Source of the DNA: Burkholderiales bacterium PBB2
Lineage (GTDB): Bacteria > Pseudomonadota > Gammaproteobacteria > Burkholderiales > Burkholderiaceae_C
NCBI GenBank assembly: GCA_002255955.1
Contig: NKIM01000007.1
Location: 62,001 to 126,000 of the forward strand
DNA: 64,000 bases
Reading direction: 5' to 3'
The notes beneath the pieces are model-generated. The model was not told the origin of the DNA and searched no databases. It saw only the letters and a list, made by a program, of their open reading frames with translations. Position 1 is the first letter of the stretch. Each line of letters starts with the position of its first letter. The translations under genes were made by a program, and so were the position numbers. Positions 38,104 to 47,184 of this stretch are shown in pieces.

Positions 38104-38727
38104 ATGAAATTCACCGCTTTTGATCGCAAGCTGCAGGGGACCGGAGCGAGCCGCCGCCTGCGCATTGCTGGTCGCGTTCCTGGCATCGTTTTCGGCGCTG
38201 GCGAACCCGCCAACATCGAACTGGACCACAACGCCCTGTTCCACGCCCTGAAGAAGGAAGCCTTCCACAGCACCATCCTCGAGATGGAACTGAACGGCGC
38301 CGTGACGCAAGTTCTGCTGCGCGACTTCCAACTGCACCCCTACAAGCCGCAAGTCCTGCACGCTGACTTCCAGCGCGTGGACGGCACCACCAAGATCACC
38401 AAGAAGATCCCGCTGCACTTCATCGGCGAAGAAAACTCGCCGGCCGTGAAGACCGACAGCTGCACGGTCAACCACGTGATCACCGAGCTGCAAATCACCT
38501 GCCTGGCCCAGCAACTGCCCGCTTTCATCGAAGTGGACCTGAGCGGCCTGACCAAGGGTCACTCGGTGCACGTGAACGACCTGAAGATCCCCGCTGGCAT
38601 CAAGGTTGTGACCCACGGCAAGCCGAACCCCGTGGTTGCCACCCCGGTGGAGCCTGTGGTCGAAGTGGTGGTGGCTGCTGCCGCTCCCGCCGACGACGGC
38701 AAGGGCAAGAAGAAGGGCAAGAAGTAA
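38104..38727 (+). CDS. rplY: 50S ribosomal protein L25 / general stress protein Ctc
   Basis: A 207-residue CTC-type L25 that binds 5S rRNA. The N-terminal L25 domain (residues about 1-90) has [20 protein letters not shown] and [20 protein letters not shown]. The C-terminal TL5-like beta domain (about 95-190) has [16 protein letters not shown] and [20 protein letters not shown] Lys-rich tail ends the protein. The ATG at 38104 follows GGAG. An upstream in-frame ATG inside the leader hairpin is not used in my call, because the L25 family starts at MKF. Confidence 0.96.
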   Translation: MKFTAFDRKLQGTGASRRLRIAGRVPGIVFGAGEPANIELDHNALFHALKKEAFHSTILEMELNGAVTQVLLRDFQLHPYKPQVLHADFQRVDGTTKITKKIPLHFIGEENSPAVKTDSCTVNHVITELQITCLAQQLPAFIEVDLSGLTKGHSVHVNDLKIPAGIKVVTHGKPNPVVATPVEPVVEVVVAAAAPADDGKGKKKGKK

Positions 38728-38758
38728 TCCTTCTTCCCCACGGCTTCATGCCTCACGA

Positions 38759-38785
38759 AAAGGCCCTGCACTGCAGGGCCTTTTT
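38759..38785 (+). terminator. Rho-independent terminator after rplY
   Basis: AAAGGCCCTGCA / TGCAGGGCCTTT stem followed by T5, 31 bp after the stop. It should separate prs-rplY from pth. Confidence 0.9.
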
Positions 38786-38878
38786 CTTGCCCGCTCGACT
38801 TGTCTCGCCAACCCTCTGCAAGCCCAGGCCCGTTGGCCCCTTTCTCTCGGCCCCCCTGCCCACCGATAATCTCCGCCC

Positions 38879-39553
38879 ATGATTCGACTGTTTGTAGGCC
38901 TCGGCAATCCCGGGGCGGAATACGAAGACACGCGCCACAACGCCGGTTTCTGGTGGGTGGATCAGCTGGCGCGCAAGCTGGGCACCACGCTGCAGGCCGA
39001 GCGCAACTACTACGGCCTGTGCGCGCGCGTCAACAACGCGCCCGGCTGCGACGGGCCGATCTGGCTGCTGCAGCCCATGACGTACATGAACCTCTCGGGC
39101 AAATCGGTGGCGGCGCTGGCGCGCTTCTTCAAGATTGCGCCGGAGGAAATCCTCGCCATCCACGACGAGCTGGACCTCGTACCGGGTGAGATGAAGTTCA
39201 AGCAAGGCGGCGGCAACGGCGGCCACAACGGCTTGAAAGACATGCAGGCCCAGCTCGGCTCGGCCAATTTCTGGCGCCTGCGCCTGGGCATCGGCCACCC
39301 CGGCCACAAGGGCGAGGTCGCGGCTTATGTGCTGCGCAAGCCGCCTCTGTCGGAGCGCGAGGCGGTGCAGGATTGCATCGACAAATCCCTGGCCACGGTC
39401 GAGCTGATGCTGGCGGGCCAGATGGACAAGGCCCTGGCCAAGATCCACGCCAAGCCGCCGCGGCCCAAGCCGCCCAAGCCTGCAGCCCTGGCCGCCAAGC
39501 CCGAAGGCAGCCCCGGTCAGCCCACCACCCCAGCCGCCCCCACAGAAAGCTGA
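38879..39553 (+). CDS. pth: Peptidyl-tRNA hydrolase
   Basis: A 224-residue enzyme that frees tRNA from stalled peptidyl-tRNA. [24 protein letters not shown] carries the conserved Asn and catalytic His. [33 protein letters not shown] and GHNGLKDM are all canonical. The last 35 residues form a Lys/Pro/Ala-rich tail beyond the usual 190. The position after rplY is conserved. A small periplasmic protein gene follows after 4 bp. Confidence 0.96.
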   Translation: MIRLFVGLGNPGAEYEDTRHNAGFWWVDQLARKLGTTLQAERNYYGLCARVNNAPGCDGPIWLLQPMTYMNLSGKSVAALARFFKIAPEEILAIHDELDLVPGEMKFKQGGGNGGHNGLKDMQAQLGSANFWRLRLGIGHPGHKGEVAAYVLRKPPLSEREAVQDCIDKSLATVELMLAGQMDKALAKIHAKPPRPKPPKPAALAAKPEGSPGQPTTPAAPTES

Positions 39554-39557
39554 GCCC

Positions 39558-40109
39558 ATGCACCACCGCACACAGCCCCGCCCCGTCCTGGTTTTGAATG
39601 GCGCGGCCTGGGCTGCCGTGCTGGTGGGGCCGTTGCTTGCCATGCCCCTGGCTGCACAGGCCGAGACAGAGACGCGCAGCGCCCAGGTGTACCGCTGTGG
39701 CCCGCAGGGCCGCGACTTGCGCGACTCCCCTTGCCCCGAGGGCCGCGAGCAAGCCCCCAAGACGATCGCCTTCGATCAGCCCAGCGAGGCCGACCGACGC
39801 GCCGCTCAAGCCCTGGCCAAAGACCATGCGCGCCGTGCCCGCGAGATGGAAGCCCAACGCCTGAAAGCCGAGGCCGACGCGCAGCGCCGGGCGGCGCCGG
39901 CCATCGGCATCCATGGCCGCGGGCAAGCGGCCTCGGCGCCGCAACAAGCCAAATCCACACAGCCGCCTCAGCCCAAAGCACCCAAGCAGCCCAAGGCGCC
40001 AAAAGCGCCCAAGCCCTTGAAACCGATCACGCCGGCGGGGCTCCAGACGGCGCCGCAGCCCCTGCCGAGCGGTGCCAAGCCCGGCCGGGCCGCTTCGGCA
40101 GCAAGCTAG
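39558..40109 (+). CDS. DUF4124-like exported protein
   Basis: A 183-residue protein with a signal peptide (hydrophobic about 16-35, cleavage near AQA). A short DUF4124-like motif follows (QVYRCGPQGRDLRDSPCPEG; two Cys likely joined by a disulphide). A helical Ala/Arg/Glu-rich segment leads to a Pro/Lys/Gln-rich low-complexity tail (about 125-183). Its function is unknown; such proteins are common and scattered in betaproteobacteria. Its stop codon overlaps the -10-like TAGAAT (40107-40112) that probably drives the B12 riboswitch transcript. Confidence 0.75.
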   Translation: MHHRTQPRPVLVLNGAAWAAVLVGPLLAMPLAAQAETETRSAQVYRCGPQGRDLRDSPCPEGREQAPKTIAFDQPSEADRRAAQALAKDHARRAREMEAQRLKAEADAQRRAAPAIGIHGRGQAASAPQQAKSTQPPQPKAPKQPKAPKAPKPLKPITPAGLQTAPQPLPSGAKPGRAASAAS

Positions 40110-40119
40110 AATGCCCCTC

Positions 40120-40365
40120 GTTGGTGCTCGTGCAGGCATTGCGTCTTGCACAGTTAAACGGGAATCAGGAAGGCGCGCTGCCACGCTCGCAAGCAAGCCC
40201 AACCTGAGCTGTCCCCGCAACGGTAAGTGAACGAAGCCCTGGCCACTCGCCTCATCGCGACGGCCGCCAGAGCGCTTCAAGCGCTGTCCTCAGTCCACTG
40301 AGACCCCCGGGTTTTGGGAAGGACACAGCCGCTGAAGTTCACCAGCCCGGATACCGGCCAACAAC
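40120..40365 (+). ncRNA. Cobalamin (AdoCbl) riboswitch
   Basis: B12-box landmarks appear in order: GTTGGTGCTCG (P1/P2 side), AAACGGGAATCAGG (40156-40169), the highly conserved GCTGTCCCCGCAACGGTAA (40208-40226), GGGAAGGACA (40316-40325), and the 3' CAGCCCGGATACCGGCC (40343-40359). It precedes btuB and the long cob/btu run. High cobalamin is expected to shut off expression. Confidence 0.95.
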
Positions 40366-40422
40366 GTGGTGCGCCGCGTCCCCTGCCCCTCAACGGGCGG
40401 GAGCTGCAGCACATCGTTCCAC

Positions 40423-40449
40423 AGGCACTCAGCGGGTGAGCTGGTGCCT
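40423..40449 (+). promoter_or_regulatory. Hairpin in the riboswitch expression platform
   Basis: AGGCAC-t-CAGC / GCTG-GTGCCT with a 6-nt loop. It lies 30 bases before the btuB ATG and is followed by a T-rich stretch. It may be the switching stem that ends transcription or hides the ribosome site; which one is not clear. Confidence 0.45.
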
Positions 40450-40478
40450 GGCAGTTCTGCTTGCTGTTTCTTTTGCTC

Positions 40479-42455
40479 ATGACCTCTTCCGTCCGGCCCC
40501 AGGCCCGTACTCAGGCGCGCGCGTTCCTGTCCGCTGCTCGCTCCGTTTCCCTTCGCACCCTGCCCTTCACCGCACCTTTTGCACTGACGGCCCTGGCCGC
40601 ACTGAGCCAGACGCCGGCGATGGCACAAACCGCGGCCATGGGCCCGAGCAAGCTGAGCTCGGTGGTGGTAACCGCCACCCGCAGCAAGCTGGACCTGAAC
40701 CAGGTGCTGGCCGACGTCACCGTGCTGACCCGCGCCGACATCGAGCGCCAGGGCTTCGGCAATCTGGCCGATCTGCTGAGCCGCCAGTCCTGCGTTGAAA
40801 TCGTGCGCAACGGCAACCCCGGCAGCAGCACCAGCCTGTTCACCCGCGGCGCCAACACCCAGCACACCTTGCTGCTGGTGGACGGCGTGCGCATGGACAC
40901 CCAGGGCGGCAGCGGTGGCCCGGCCTGGGAGGCCATCCCCCTGTCCATGATCGAGCGTGTCGAAATCGTGCGCGGCGCGGCCAGCAGCGTCTACGGCTCG
41001 GACGCCGTGGCCGGCGTGGTCCAGGTCTTCACCCGCAAATCCACGGGCAAGCCCCTGGTCGACTTCGGCGCCGGCATCGGCTCGCTGGGCACGGTCAAGG
41101 CCGATTTCAATGCCAGTGGTTTGCTCGGTGACTTCGACTACGCCCTAGGCCTCGCGACCGAGTACGCCGAAGGCTTCAACATCCGCAAGGTCAGCAACGA
41201 CCCGGCCTACACGCCGGACGTGGACGGCTGGCGCAATCACAGCCTGAACGCCCGCCTGGGCTACCAGCTGAACCGCCAGCATCGCGCGGAGCTGGTGCAC
41301 ACCACGTCCTCGACCGATGCTGCCTACGACGCCTCGGCCAAGCCCAAGACCGGCATCGACGACCGCAATCTGCACCGCACCCAGATCACCCGCGCGCTGT
41401 GGAGCGCCCAGTGGAATGCCGATCTGCAGACCGAGCTGAGCCAGGGCGTGTCGACCGAGCGTTATGAGACGCAGACCAACAAGACCAGCACCTACCTGAC
41501 CGAAACCCGTGTGCGCCAGACCGCGCTGAACGGCAGCTACAAGCTGGGCGCCAGCCTCGGCCAGATCAACGGCCTGCTGGAGCGCCGCAGCGATGAGCTG
41601 GTGAACTCGGGCCTGCGCAAGGAGGTGGGCGGACGCGCCGACCGTCATCAGGACGCGGTGGCCCTGGCCTATCTGCTGAGCCTGGGCAGCGTGGACTTCC
41701 AGCTTCACGCCCGCCACGACGATGACAGCGACTTTGGCGGCACCAACACCGGCACCGTGGCCGCCGGCTGGCGCTTCGCCAGCGGCTGGCGCAGCTGGGC
41801 CAGCGCCGGCACCGCCTTCCGCGCGCCGACCCTGTACCAGATCTTCAGCGAATACGGCCCCAAGCCCGGCGTGGCGCCCCTCAGCCCCGAACGCGGTCGC
41901 AACACCGAGCTGGGTCTGAACTACAGCAGTGGTGACAGCGAGCTGGGCCTGACCGTCTACAACAACCGCATCCGCGACCTGATCACCTGGGACAGCGGCT
42001 TTGCGGCCAACTGCGTCTCCACCTTCGGCGGCTGCTACGGCAATCTGGCCAAGGTCAAGCTGCGCGGCGTCAGCCTGCAGGGCGAGACCCGCTTCGCCGG
42101 CCTGCGCCTGCAAGGCACGCTGGACTGGCAGGACCCTCGTGATGTGGCCAGCGACAAAATCCTCGGCCGCCGTTCACGCACCCACGGCACCTTGCGCGTG
42201 GAAAAAACCCTGGACCAATGGACCGCGGGCGCACAAGTGCAGGCCAATGGCAAGCGCTTCGATGACCACGCCAACACCCGACCGATGGGCGGCTACGCGC
42301 TGCTGAATCTGGATGCCGGCTACCGCATCAACAAGCAGCTGCGCGTGCAGATCAACCTCGACAACGCGCTGAACAAGGACTACGAGACGGCCAAGGGCTA
42401 TGCCCAGGCGCCGCGCACCGTGCTGTTCAGCCTGCGTTACAGCCCCGAGCTCTAA
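40479..42455 (+). CDS. btuB: TonB-dependent vitamin B12 receptor BtuB
   Basis: A 658-residue outer-membrane cobalamin importer. A long signal peptide ends near AMAQ. The TonB box is in SSVVVTATRSKL. The plug has NLADLLSRQSCVEIVRNGNP, RGANTQHTLLLVDGVRMD, and ASSVYGSDAVAGVVQVFTRK. The barrel ends LFSLRYSPEL rather than with Phe. The assignment as BtuB, not another receptor, rests on the plug sequence plus the riboswitch directly upstream and cob genes downstream. The ATG at 40479 is preferred over 40461, giving a normal signal peptide. Confidence 0.95.
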   Translation: MTSSVRPQARTQARAFLSAARSVSLRTLPFTAPFALTALAALSQTPAMAQTAAMGPSKLSSVVVTATRSKLDLNQVLADVTVLTRADIERQGFGNLADLLSRQSCVEIVRNGNPGSSTSLFTRGANTQHTLLLVDGVRMDTQGGSGGPAWEAIPLSMIERVEIVRGAASSVYGSDAVAGVVQVFTRKSTGKPLVDFGAGIGSLGTVKADFNASGLLGDFDYALGLATEYAEGFNIRKVSNDPAYTPDVDGWRNHSLNARLGYQLNRQHRAELVHTTSSTDAAYDASAKPKTGIDDRNLHRTQITRALWSAQWNADLQTELSQGVSTERYETQTNKTSTYLTETRVRQTALNGSYKLGASLGQINGLLERRSDELVNSGLRKEVGGRADRHQDAVALAYLLSLGSVDFQLHARHDDDSDFGGTNTGTVAAGWRFASGWRSWASAGTAFRAPTLYQIFSEYGPKPGVAPLSPERGRNTELGLNYSSGDSELGLTVYNNRIRDLITWDSGFAANCVSTFGGCYGNLAKVKLRGVSLQGETRFAGLRLQGTLDWQDPRDVASDKILGRRSRTHGTLRVEKTLDQWTAGAQVQANGKRFDDHANTRPMGGYALLNLDAGYRINKQLRVQINLDNALNKDYETAKGYAQAPRTVLFSLRYSPEL

Positions 42456-42472
42456 GCCGGGAGGCAAGCGGC

Positions 42473-43051
42473 ATGGCAGCAGCAACAGCGCAGCACCAGC
42501 TCATCGTCGGCGGCCAGCGCAGCGGCAAGAGCCGCCATGCCGAGCGCCTGGCCCAGCGCTGGCTGAAAGCCTCACCGGCGCATGAGGTCTGCGTGCTGGC
42601 CACGGCCCAGGCCTGGGACGAGGAGATGCGCCAGCGCATTGCCCGCCACCAGGCCGACCGGCCGGCCGGCTTTGCCACCGTGGAGGTGCCGCTGTCGCTC
42701 TCCCGTGCCCTGCGCGCCCAGAGCGCGCCGGGCCGGCTGCTGCTGGTGGACTGCCTGACCCTGTGGCTGACCAACTGGCTGATGCCCATGGACGGCCGGC
42801 CTGACCGCGCGGGCTGGGAGGCTGAGCGCAGCGCGCTGCTGGCCTGCCTGCCCGAGTTGGCCTCACCTGTGCTCTTCGTATCCAACGAGGTGGGCTGGGG
42901 CATCTCGCCGCTGGGGCGCGAGGTGCGCGACTTTGTCGATGAGCTGGGCCGGCTCAACCAGGCGGTGGCCAGCCGCTGTCAAGACCTGACCCTGATGGTG
43001 GCCGGCCAGGCCTGGACCCGGCCGGTGCATGTGGAGACCGATCTGCCATGA
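42473..43051 (+). CDS. cobU: Adenosylcobinamide kinase / adenosylcobinamide-phosphate guanylyltransferase
   Basis: A 192-residue bifunctional CobU/CobP that phosphorylates adenosylcobinamide and transfers GMP to it, ready for CobS. The P-loop is GGQRSGKSRHAERLA at residues about 13-27. LLLVDCLTLWLTNWL, FVSNEVGWGISPLGREVRDF and GRLNQAVA are the family blocks. The stop overlaps the btuF start. It belongs to the riboswitch operon. Confidence 0.95.
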   Translation: MAAATAQHQLIVGGQRSGKSRHAERLAQRWLKASPAHEVCVLATAQAWDEEMRQRIARHQADRPAGFATVEVPLSLSRALRAQSAPGRLLLVDCLTLWLTNWLMPMDGRPDRAGWEAERSALLACLPELASPVLFVSNEVGWGISPLGREVRDFVDELGRLNQAVASRCQDLTLMVAGQAWTRPVHVETDLP

Positions 43052-43965
43052 AGCCTCGCTTCGTTTCTTCTCTTGTCGCAGCCTCACTGCTCGCGATGAT
43101 GCTCGGCCCGGTGCATGCGCAAGCTCAAGCGCCCGCCAAGGTCGAGATCAAGGATGACCTCGGCCACACCACCCAGTGGAGCCGCCCGCCACAGCGCATC
43201 GTCACCCTGCTGCCCTCGCTGACCGAGACCGTCTGTGCCCTGGGGGCCTGCGAGCGCCTGGTCGGCGTGGACCGCTATTCCAACTTCCCCGAGGCGGTGA
43301 ACAAGCTGCCCAAGCTCGGTGGCCTGGACGACACCCAGGTCGAGACCATCGTGTCGCTGAGGCCCGATGTGGTGCTGCTGGCGCCGTCTTCGCGCGTCAC
43401 CGACCGGCTGCGCAGCCTGGGCCTGACCGTGGTGACGCTGGAGGCCAAGTCCTACGCCGATGTGCAACGTGTGCTCGACAAGATCGGCGCCCTGCTGCAG
43501 GTGCGCGATGCCCAGGCCGTCTGGCGCCGTATTGATGCCCTGGTCGGCGCCGCCGCGCAAAGCATCCCGCCGCAGGCGCGCGGCACCTTGGTCTACTACG
43601 AAGTCGACCGCTCGCCCTATGCCGCAGGCCCCGTGTCCTTCATGGGCGAGACCATGACCCGCCTGGGCCTGAGAAACATCATCACCCCCGAGATGGGCCC
43701 CTTTCCCAAGATCAGCCCCGAGTACGTGGTGCGCGCGGCACCGCAGCTGATCATGATCGGCAAGCGCAATGCCGACGGCCTGTTCCAACGCCCGGGCTGG
43801 GACCGCATCCCTGCCATCCGCGAGCAGCGTGTCTGCGTCTTCGATGCGCAGCAAAGCGATGTGCTGGCCCGCCCCGGCCCGCGCATGGGCGAGGCCGCGC
43901 AGATCATGGCGCAATGCCTGCGCGAGCAGAGCAGCAGCAGCAGCAGCAGCAAGAAAGCCCGATGA
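43048..43965 (+). CDS. btuF: Periplasmic cobalamin-binding protein BtuF
   Basis: A 305-residue periplasmic binding protein with a helical backbone (class III) that hands cobalamin to BtuCD. A signal peptide is cleaved near VHAQ. PPQRIVTLLPSLTETVCALG, RLVGVDRYSNFPEAVNKLPK, and the LRPDVVLLAPSSRVTDRL lobe are typical. GPRMGEAAQIMAQCL closes the second lobe. The C-terminus is a run of seven Ser encoded by repeated AGC, then KKAR. The stop overlaps the btuC start in ATGA. Confidence 0.94.
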   Translation: MKPRFVSSLVAASLLAMMLGPVHAQAQAPAKVEIKDDLGHTTQWSRPPQRIVTLLPSLTETVCALGACERLVGVDRYSNFPEAVNKLPKLGGLDDTQVETIVSLRPDVVLLAPSSRVTDRLRSLGLTVVTLEAKSYADVQRVLDKIGALLQVRDAQAVWRRIDALVGAAAQSIPPQARGTLVYYEVDRSPYAAGPVSFMGETMTRLGLRNIITPEMGPFPKISPEYVVRAAPQLIMIGKRNADGLFQRPGWDRIPAIREQRVCVFDAQQSDVLARPGPRMGEAAQIMAQCLREQSSSSSSSKKAR

Positions 43966-44981
43966 GCCGCGCCGCCGCCCCGCATGCACCGTCCTGGTCG
44001 GCCTGGCCGCTGCTGGCCGGCCTGCTGCTGGCCAGTGGCCTGGCCCTGGCTGTGGGCGTGGCGGTGGGCAGCACCGGCTTTGCCCTGGACTGGTCGGGCA
44101 CCGACCCGATGCAGGCGCAAATCCTCTGGCAAATCCGCCTGCCGCGCTCGGCCGGTGCCTGGCTGGCCGGCGCCTTGCTGGGCCTGGCCGGCGCCATCAC
44201 CCAAGGCCTGTTCCGCAATCCCCTGGCCGACCCCTACCTGCTGGGCAGCGCCGCCGGCGCGCGCCTGGGTGTGGCGCTGAGCCTGGCCGTTCTGGGCGGC
44301 ACACCCATGGGCATGCAATGGCTGGAACGCCTGGGTCTGACCGGCGCCGCCTTTCTCGGCACCCTGGCCGGCGTCAGCCTGGCGCTGACCATGGCCAAGG
44401 GCGTGGAGCACACCTTGCGCCTGCTGCTGGCCGGCGTGGTGGTGGGCGTGGTGCTGGGCGCCGTCACCGACCTGATCACCCTCGCCCAGCCCGACATCCT
44501 GCGCACCATGCAGGCCTTTGTGCTGGGCACCACCAGCTTTCTGGGCTGGCCCAGCATCGTGCTGATGGGCGGCGTGCTGCTGCTCAGCCTGGCCGTGGCC
44601 CTGGGCGCCAGCGAAGCGCTGGATGCCCTGACCCTGGGCGAGGCCACCGCCGAGTCGCTGGGCGTGCGCCTGGGCCTGGTGCGCGCCTTGCTGATCATTG
44701 CCTTCGCACTGGCCACCGGCACCGCCGTGGCCCAGACCGGCATGATCGCCTTCGTCGGTCTGGTGGCCCCGCATCTGGTGCGCAACCTCTGCCACGGCTC
44801 GCACCGCCAGCTCTTGTTGCTCTCGGCCTGCGCCGGCGGCCTGCTGCTGCTGGCGGCCGACATCCTGTCGCGCTGGCTGATGGCGCCGCAAGAGCTGCCA
44901 GTGGGCGTGATCACCGCCATCCTGGGCGGCGGCTATCTGCTGCGCCTGATGCACAAGCGCAAATACGGAGGCCGCGCATGA
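43962..44981 (+). CDS. btuC: Cobalamin ABC transporter permease BtuC
   Basis: A 339-residue FecCD-family inner-membrane permease with about ten helices. Key segments are QIRLPRSAGAWLAGALLGLA, TQGLFRNPLADPYLLGSAAG, LGVRLGLVRALLI, and GMIAFVGLVAPHLVRNLCHG, which carries the coupling-helix region. The start at 43962 overlaps the btuF stop. A longer reading through the Ser repeat is not plausible for a FecCD protein. Confidence 0.95.
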   Translation: MSRAAAPHAPSWSAWPLLAGLLLASGLALAVGVAVGSTGFALDWSGTDPMQAQILWQIRLPRSAGAWLAGALLGLAGAITQGLFRNPLADPYLLGSAAGARLGVALSLAVLGGTPMGMQWLERLGLTGAAFLGTLAGVSLALTMAKGVEHTLRLLLAGVVVGVVLGAVTDLITLAQPDILRTMQAFVLGTTSFLGWPSIVLMGGVLLLSLAVALGASEALDALTLGEATAESLGVRLGLVRALLIIAFALATGTAVAQTGMIAFVGLVAPHLVRNLCHGSHRQLLLLSACAGGLLLLAADILSRWLMAPQELPVGVITAILGGGYLLRLMHKRKYGGRA

Positions 44982-45826
44982 TGAGCACGACCCACGCAAC
45001 AGCGCTGAGCTGCAAAGACCTCAGCGCCAGCTTGCAAGGCCAGCCGGTGCTGCACCGGCTCTCGCTGGAGCTGCCGGCCGGGCAATGGACGGCCATCGTC
45101 GGCCCCAACGGCGCGGGCAAGTCGACCCTGCTGCGCGCCCTGGCCGGGTTGATCCCCAGCCTGGGCAGCATCGAGCTGCTCGGCCGCCCCCTGACCGAGT
45201 GGCCGCGCAAGGCGCGCGCCCGCGAGCTGGCCTGGCTGGGCCAGAACGAAAGCAGCGGCGACGAACTGAGCGCGCAAGATGTGGTGATGCTGGGCCGCCT
45301 GCCCCATCGCGCCTGGCTGGCGCCGCCGAGCAGCGCCGATCAGGCCGCCGTGCAACAGGCCATGCTGCAGACCCAGTGCTGGGACTGGCGCAAGCGCCCG
45401 CTGGGCCAGCTCTCGGGCGGCGAGCGCCAGCGCGTGCTCTTGGCCCGCGCCCTGGCCGTGCAGGCACAGGTGCTGCTGATGGACGAACCCCTGGCTCATC
45501 TGGACCCGCCGCACCAGGCCGACTGGCTGCAGCTGGTGCGCGGTCTGGCCCGGGCCGGCGTGGCCGTGGTCAGCGTGCTGCATGAGCTGAACATGGCCTT
45601 GCAGGCCGACGGACTGGTCATCATGCAAGCCGGCCGCGTGCTCTGCCACGGCCGGCCCGGCGAGGCCGACAGCCACCGCGCCCTGCAGCAGGTGTTTGAC
45701 GAGCGCCTGCACCTGCTCGAGGTGCAGGGCCAGTGGCTGGCCTTGCCCACGGCGCCGGTGCAGGCGCCCGCAGCCAGCCCGGCCGCCTTCGGCAATGTCG
45801 TGCCTCTCAAACAAAAAGCCGATTGA
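44978..45826 (+). CDS. btuD: Cobalamin ABC transporter ATPase BtuD
   Basis: A 282-residue ATPase of the B12 importer. Walker A is GPNGAGKSTLLRALAG (about residues 39-54). The Q-loop is in LAWLGQNESS, the signature LSGGERQRVLLARAL, Walker B VLLMDEPLAHLD, and the switch His is in VLHELN. It overlaps the btuC stop by ATGA. The C-terminal 25 residues (Pro/Ala-rich) are not conserved. Confidence 0.94.
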   Translation: MMSTTHATALSCKDLSASLQGQPVLHRLSLELPAGQWTAIVGPNGAGKSTLLRALAGLIPSLGSIELLGRPLTEWPRKARARELAWLGQNESSGDELSAQDVVMLGRLPHRAWLAPPSSADQAAVQQAMLQTQCWDWRKRPLGQLSGGERQRVLLARALAVQAQVLLMDEPLAHLDPPHQADWLQLVRGLARAGVAVVSVLHELNMALQADGLVIMQAGRVLCHGRPGEADSHRALQQVFDERLHLLEVQGQWLALPTAPVQAPAASPAAFGNVVPLKQKAD

Positions 45827-45837
45827 ATTCACTCGCC

Positions 45838-47184
45838 ATGCCGCTGAACGCCGACACCACCACCCTCTGCCCCGCCGTGCTGATCAGCGCGCCCTCCTCG
45901 GGCTCGGGCAAGACCAGCGTCACCGCGGCCATCGCCCGCTGGCACCGGCGCCAGGGTCAGCGCGTGCGCGTATTCAAGACCGGGCCGGACTACCTCGACC
46001 CCATGGTGCTGGAGCGCGCCAGTGGCCACCCGGTGTATCAGCTCGACCTGTTCATGGGCGGCCTGGCGCATTGCCGCGCCCTGCTGGCCCAGGCCGCCAC
46101 TGAGGCCGACCTGATCCTCGTCGAGGGCGTGATGGGCTTGTTCGATGGCGACCCCAGCAGCGCCGATCTGGCCGCCGCATTCGGCCTGCCGGTGCTGGCC
46201 GTGATCGATGCCTCAGCCATGGCCCAGACCTTTGCCGCCCTGGCCACCGGCTTGCAGCGCTACCGCAGCGACATCACGCTTTGCGGCGTGGTGGCCAACC
46301 GCGTGGGCAGCCCCGGCCATGGCCAGATGGTGGCCCAAGGCCTGCCGGCCGATCTGCCCCTGGCCGCCGCCCTGCTGCGCAAGCCTGAGCTGAGCCTGCC
46401 CGAGCGCCACCTGGGCCTGGTTCAGGCCATGGAGCTGCCCGAGCTGGACAGCCAGCTGGACGCCTGGTCCGATGCCTGGGGCGAGGCGCTGAGGCCCGAG
46501 TTCGAATGGCCGCGGGTGCGCTTCGATCTGCAAGAACCCCTCTGGCCAGCGAAAGAGGTGCCGCCGCAAGCGCTGACCGGCCGTCGCATCGCCGTGGCCC
46601 AGGACGCCTGCTTCTCCTTCATCTACCCGGCCAATCTCGATTGCCTGCGCGCGCTCGGCGCCGAGGTGATCTGCTTCTCGCCGCTGCAGGGTCAGGTCTT
46701 GCCCGACTGCGACGCCCTCTGGCTGCCCGGCGGCTACCCCGAGCTGCATGCGCCGGCCCTGGCCGCCCACCCCAGCTTTTTCGCATCGCTGCGCGAGCAC
46801 CTGGCACAAGCCAAGCCTCTGCTGGCCGAATGTGGCGGCATGCTCTGCCTGCTCGACAGCCTGGCCGATGCCGAGGGCCAGGTCCACCCCATGGCCGGCC
46901 TGATGCCCGGCCAGGCGCGCATGCAGAAACGCCTGGCCGCGCTCGGCCTGCAAGCCCTCGATTGGCCCGAAGGACCGCTGCGCGGCCACAGCTTTCATCA
47001 CTCGACGATGGAGACGCCGCTGGCACCTGCCGCCATCGCCAGCAACCCCAATGCCAAGACCGGCAGCCGCGCGGCTGAAGCGCTCTACCTCCAGGGCTCG
47101 CTGCGGGCCAGCTATGTGCACCATTACTTCGCCTCCAACCCGGTGGCCGTGGCGCGCTTCTTCTCGGCGGGTGCTTGCCCGTGA
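45838..47184 (+). CDS. cobB: Cobyrinic acid a,c-diamide synthase
   Basis: A 448-residue ATP- and glutamine-dependent enzyme (CobB/CbiA) that amidates the a and c side chains of cobyrinate. An N-terminal dethiobiotin-synthetase-like domain has P-loop SAPSSGSGKTSVTAAIARWH and FKTGPDYLDPMVLERAS, then VEGVMGLFDGDPSSADLA. The C-terminal class-I glutaminase-like domain has the nucleophile Cys in LLAECGGMLCL and WLPGGYPELHA. GHSFHHSTMET is near the end. The start at ATG 45838 follows the btuD stop by 11 bp. Confidence 0.95.
   Translation: MPLNADTTTLCPAVLISAPSSGSGKTSVTAAIARWHRRQGQRVRVFKTGPDYLDPMVLERASGHPVYQLDLFMGGLAHCRALLAQAATEADLILVEGVMGLFDGDPSSADLAAAFGLPVLAVIDASAMAQTFAALATGLQRYRSDITLCGVVANRVGSPGHGQMVAQGLPADLPLAAALLRKPELSLPERHLGLVQAMELPELDSQLDAWSDAWGEALRPEFEWPRVRFDLQEPLWPAKEVPPQALTGRRIAVAQDACFSFIYPANLDCLRALGAEVICFSPLQGQVLPDCDALWLPGGYPELHAPALAAHPSFFASLREHLAQAKPLLAECGGMLCLLDSLADAEGQVHPMAGLMPGQARMQKRLAALGLQALDWPEGPLRGHSFHHSTMETPLAPAAIASNPNAKTGSRAAEALYLQGSLRASYVHHYFASNPVAVARFFSAGACP

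Noticed and set aside
40461-40478. Upstream ATG of btuB as the true start
   Set aside because: It would put hydrophobic residues before the basic n-region; the ATG at 40479 gives a normal signal peptide.
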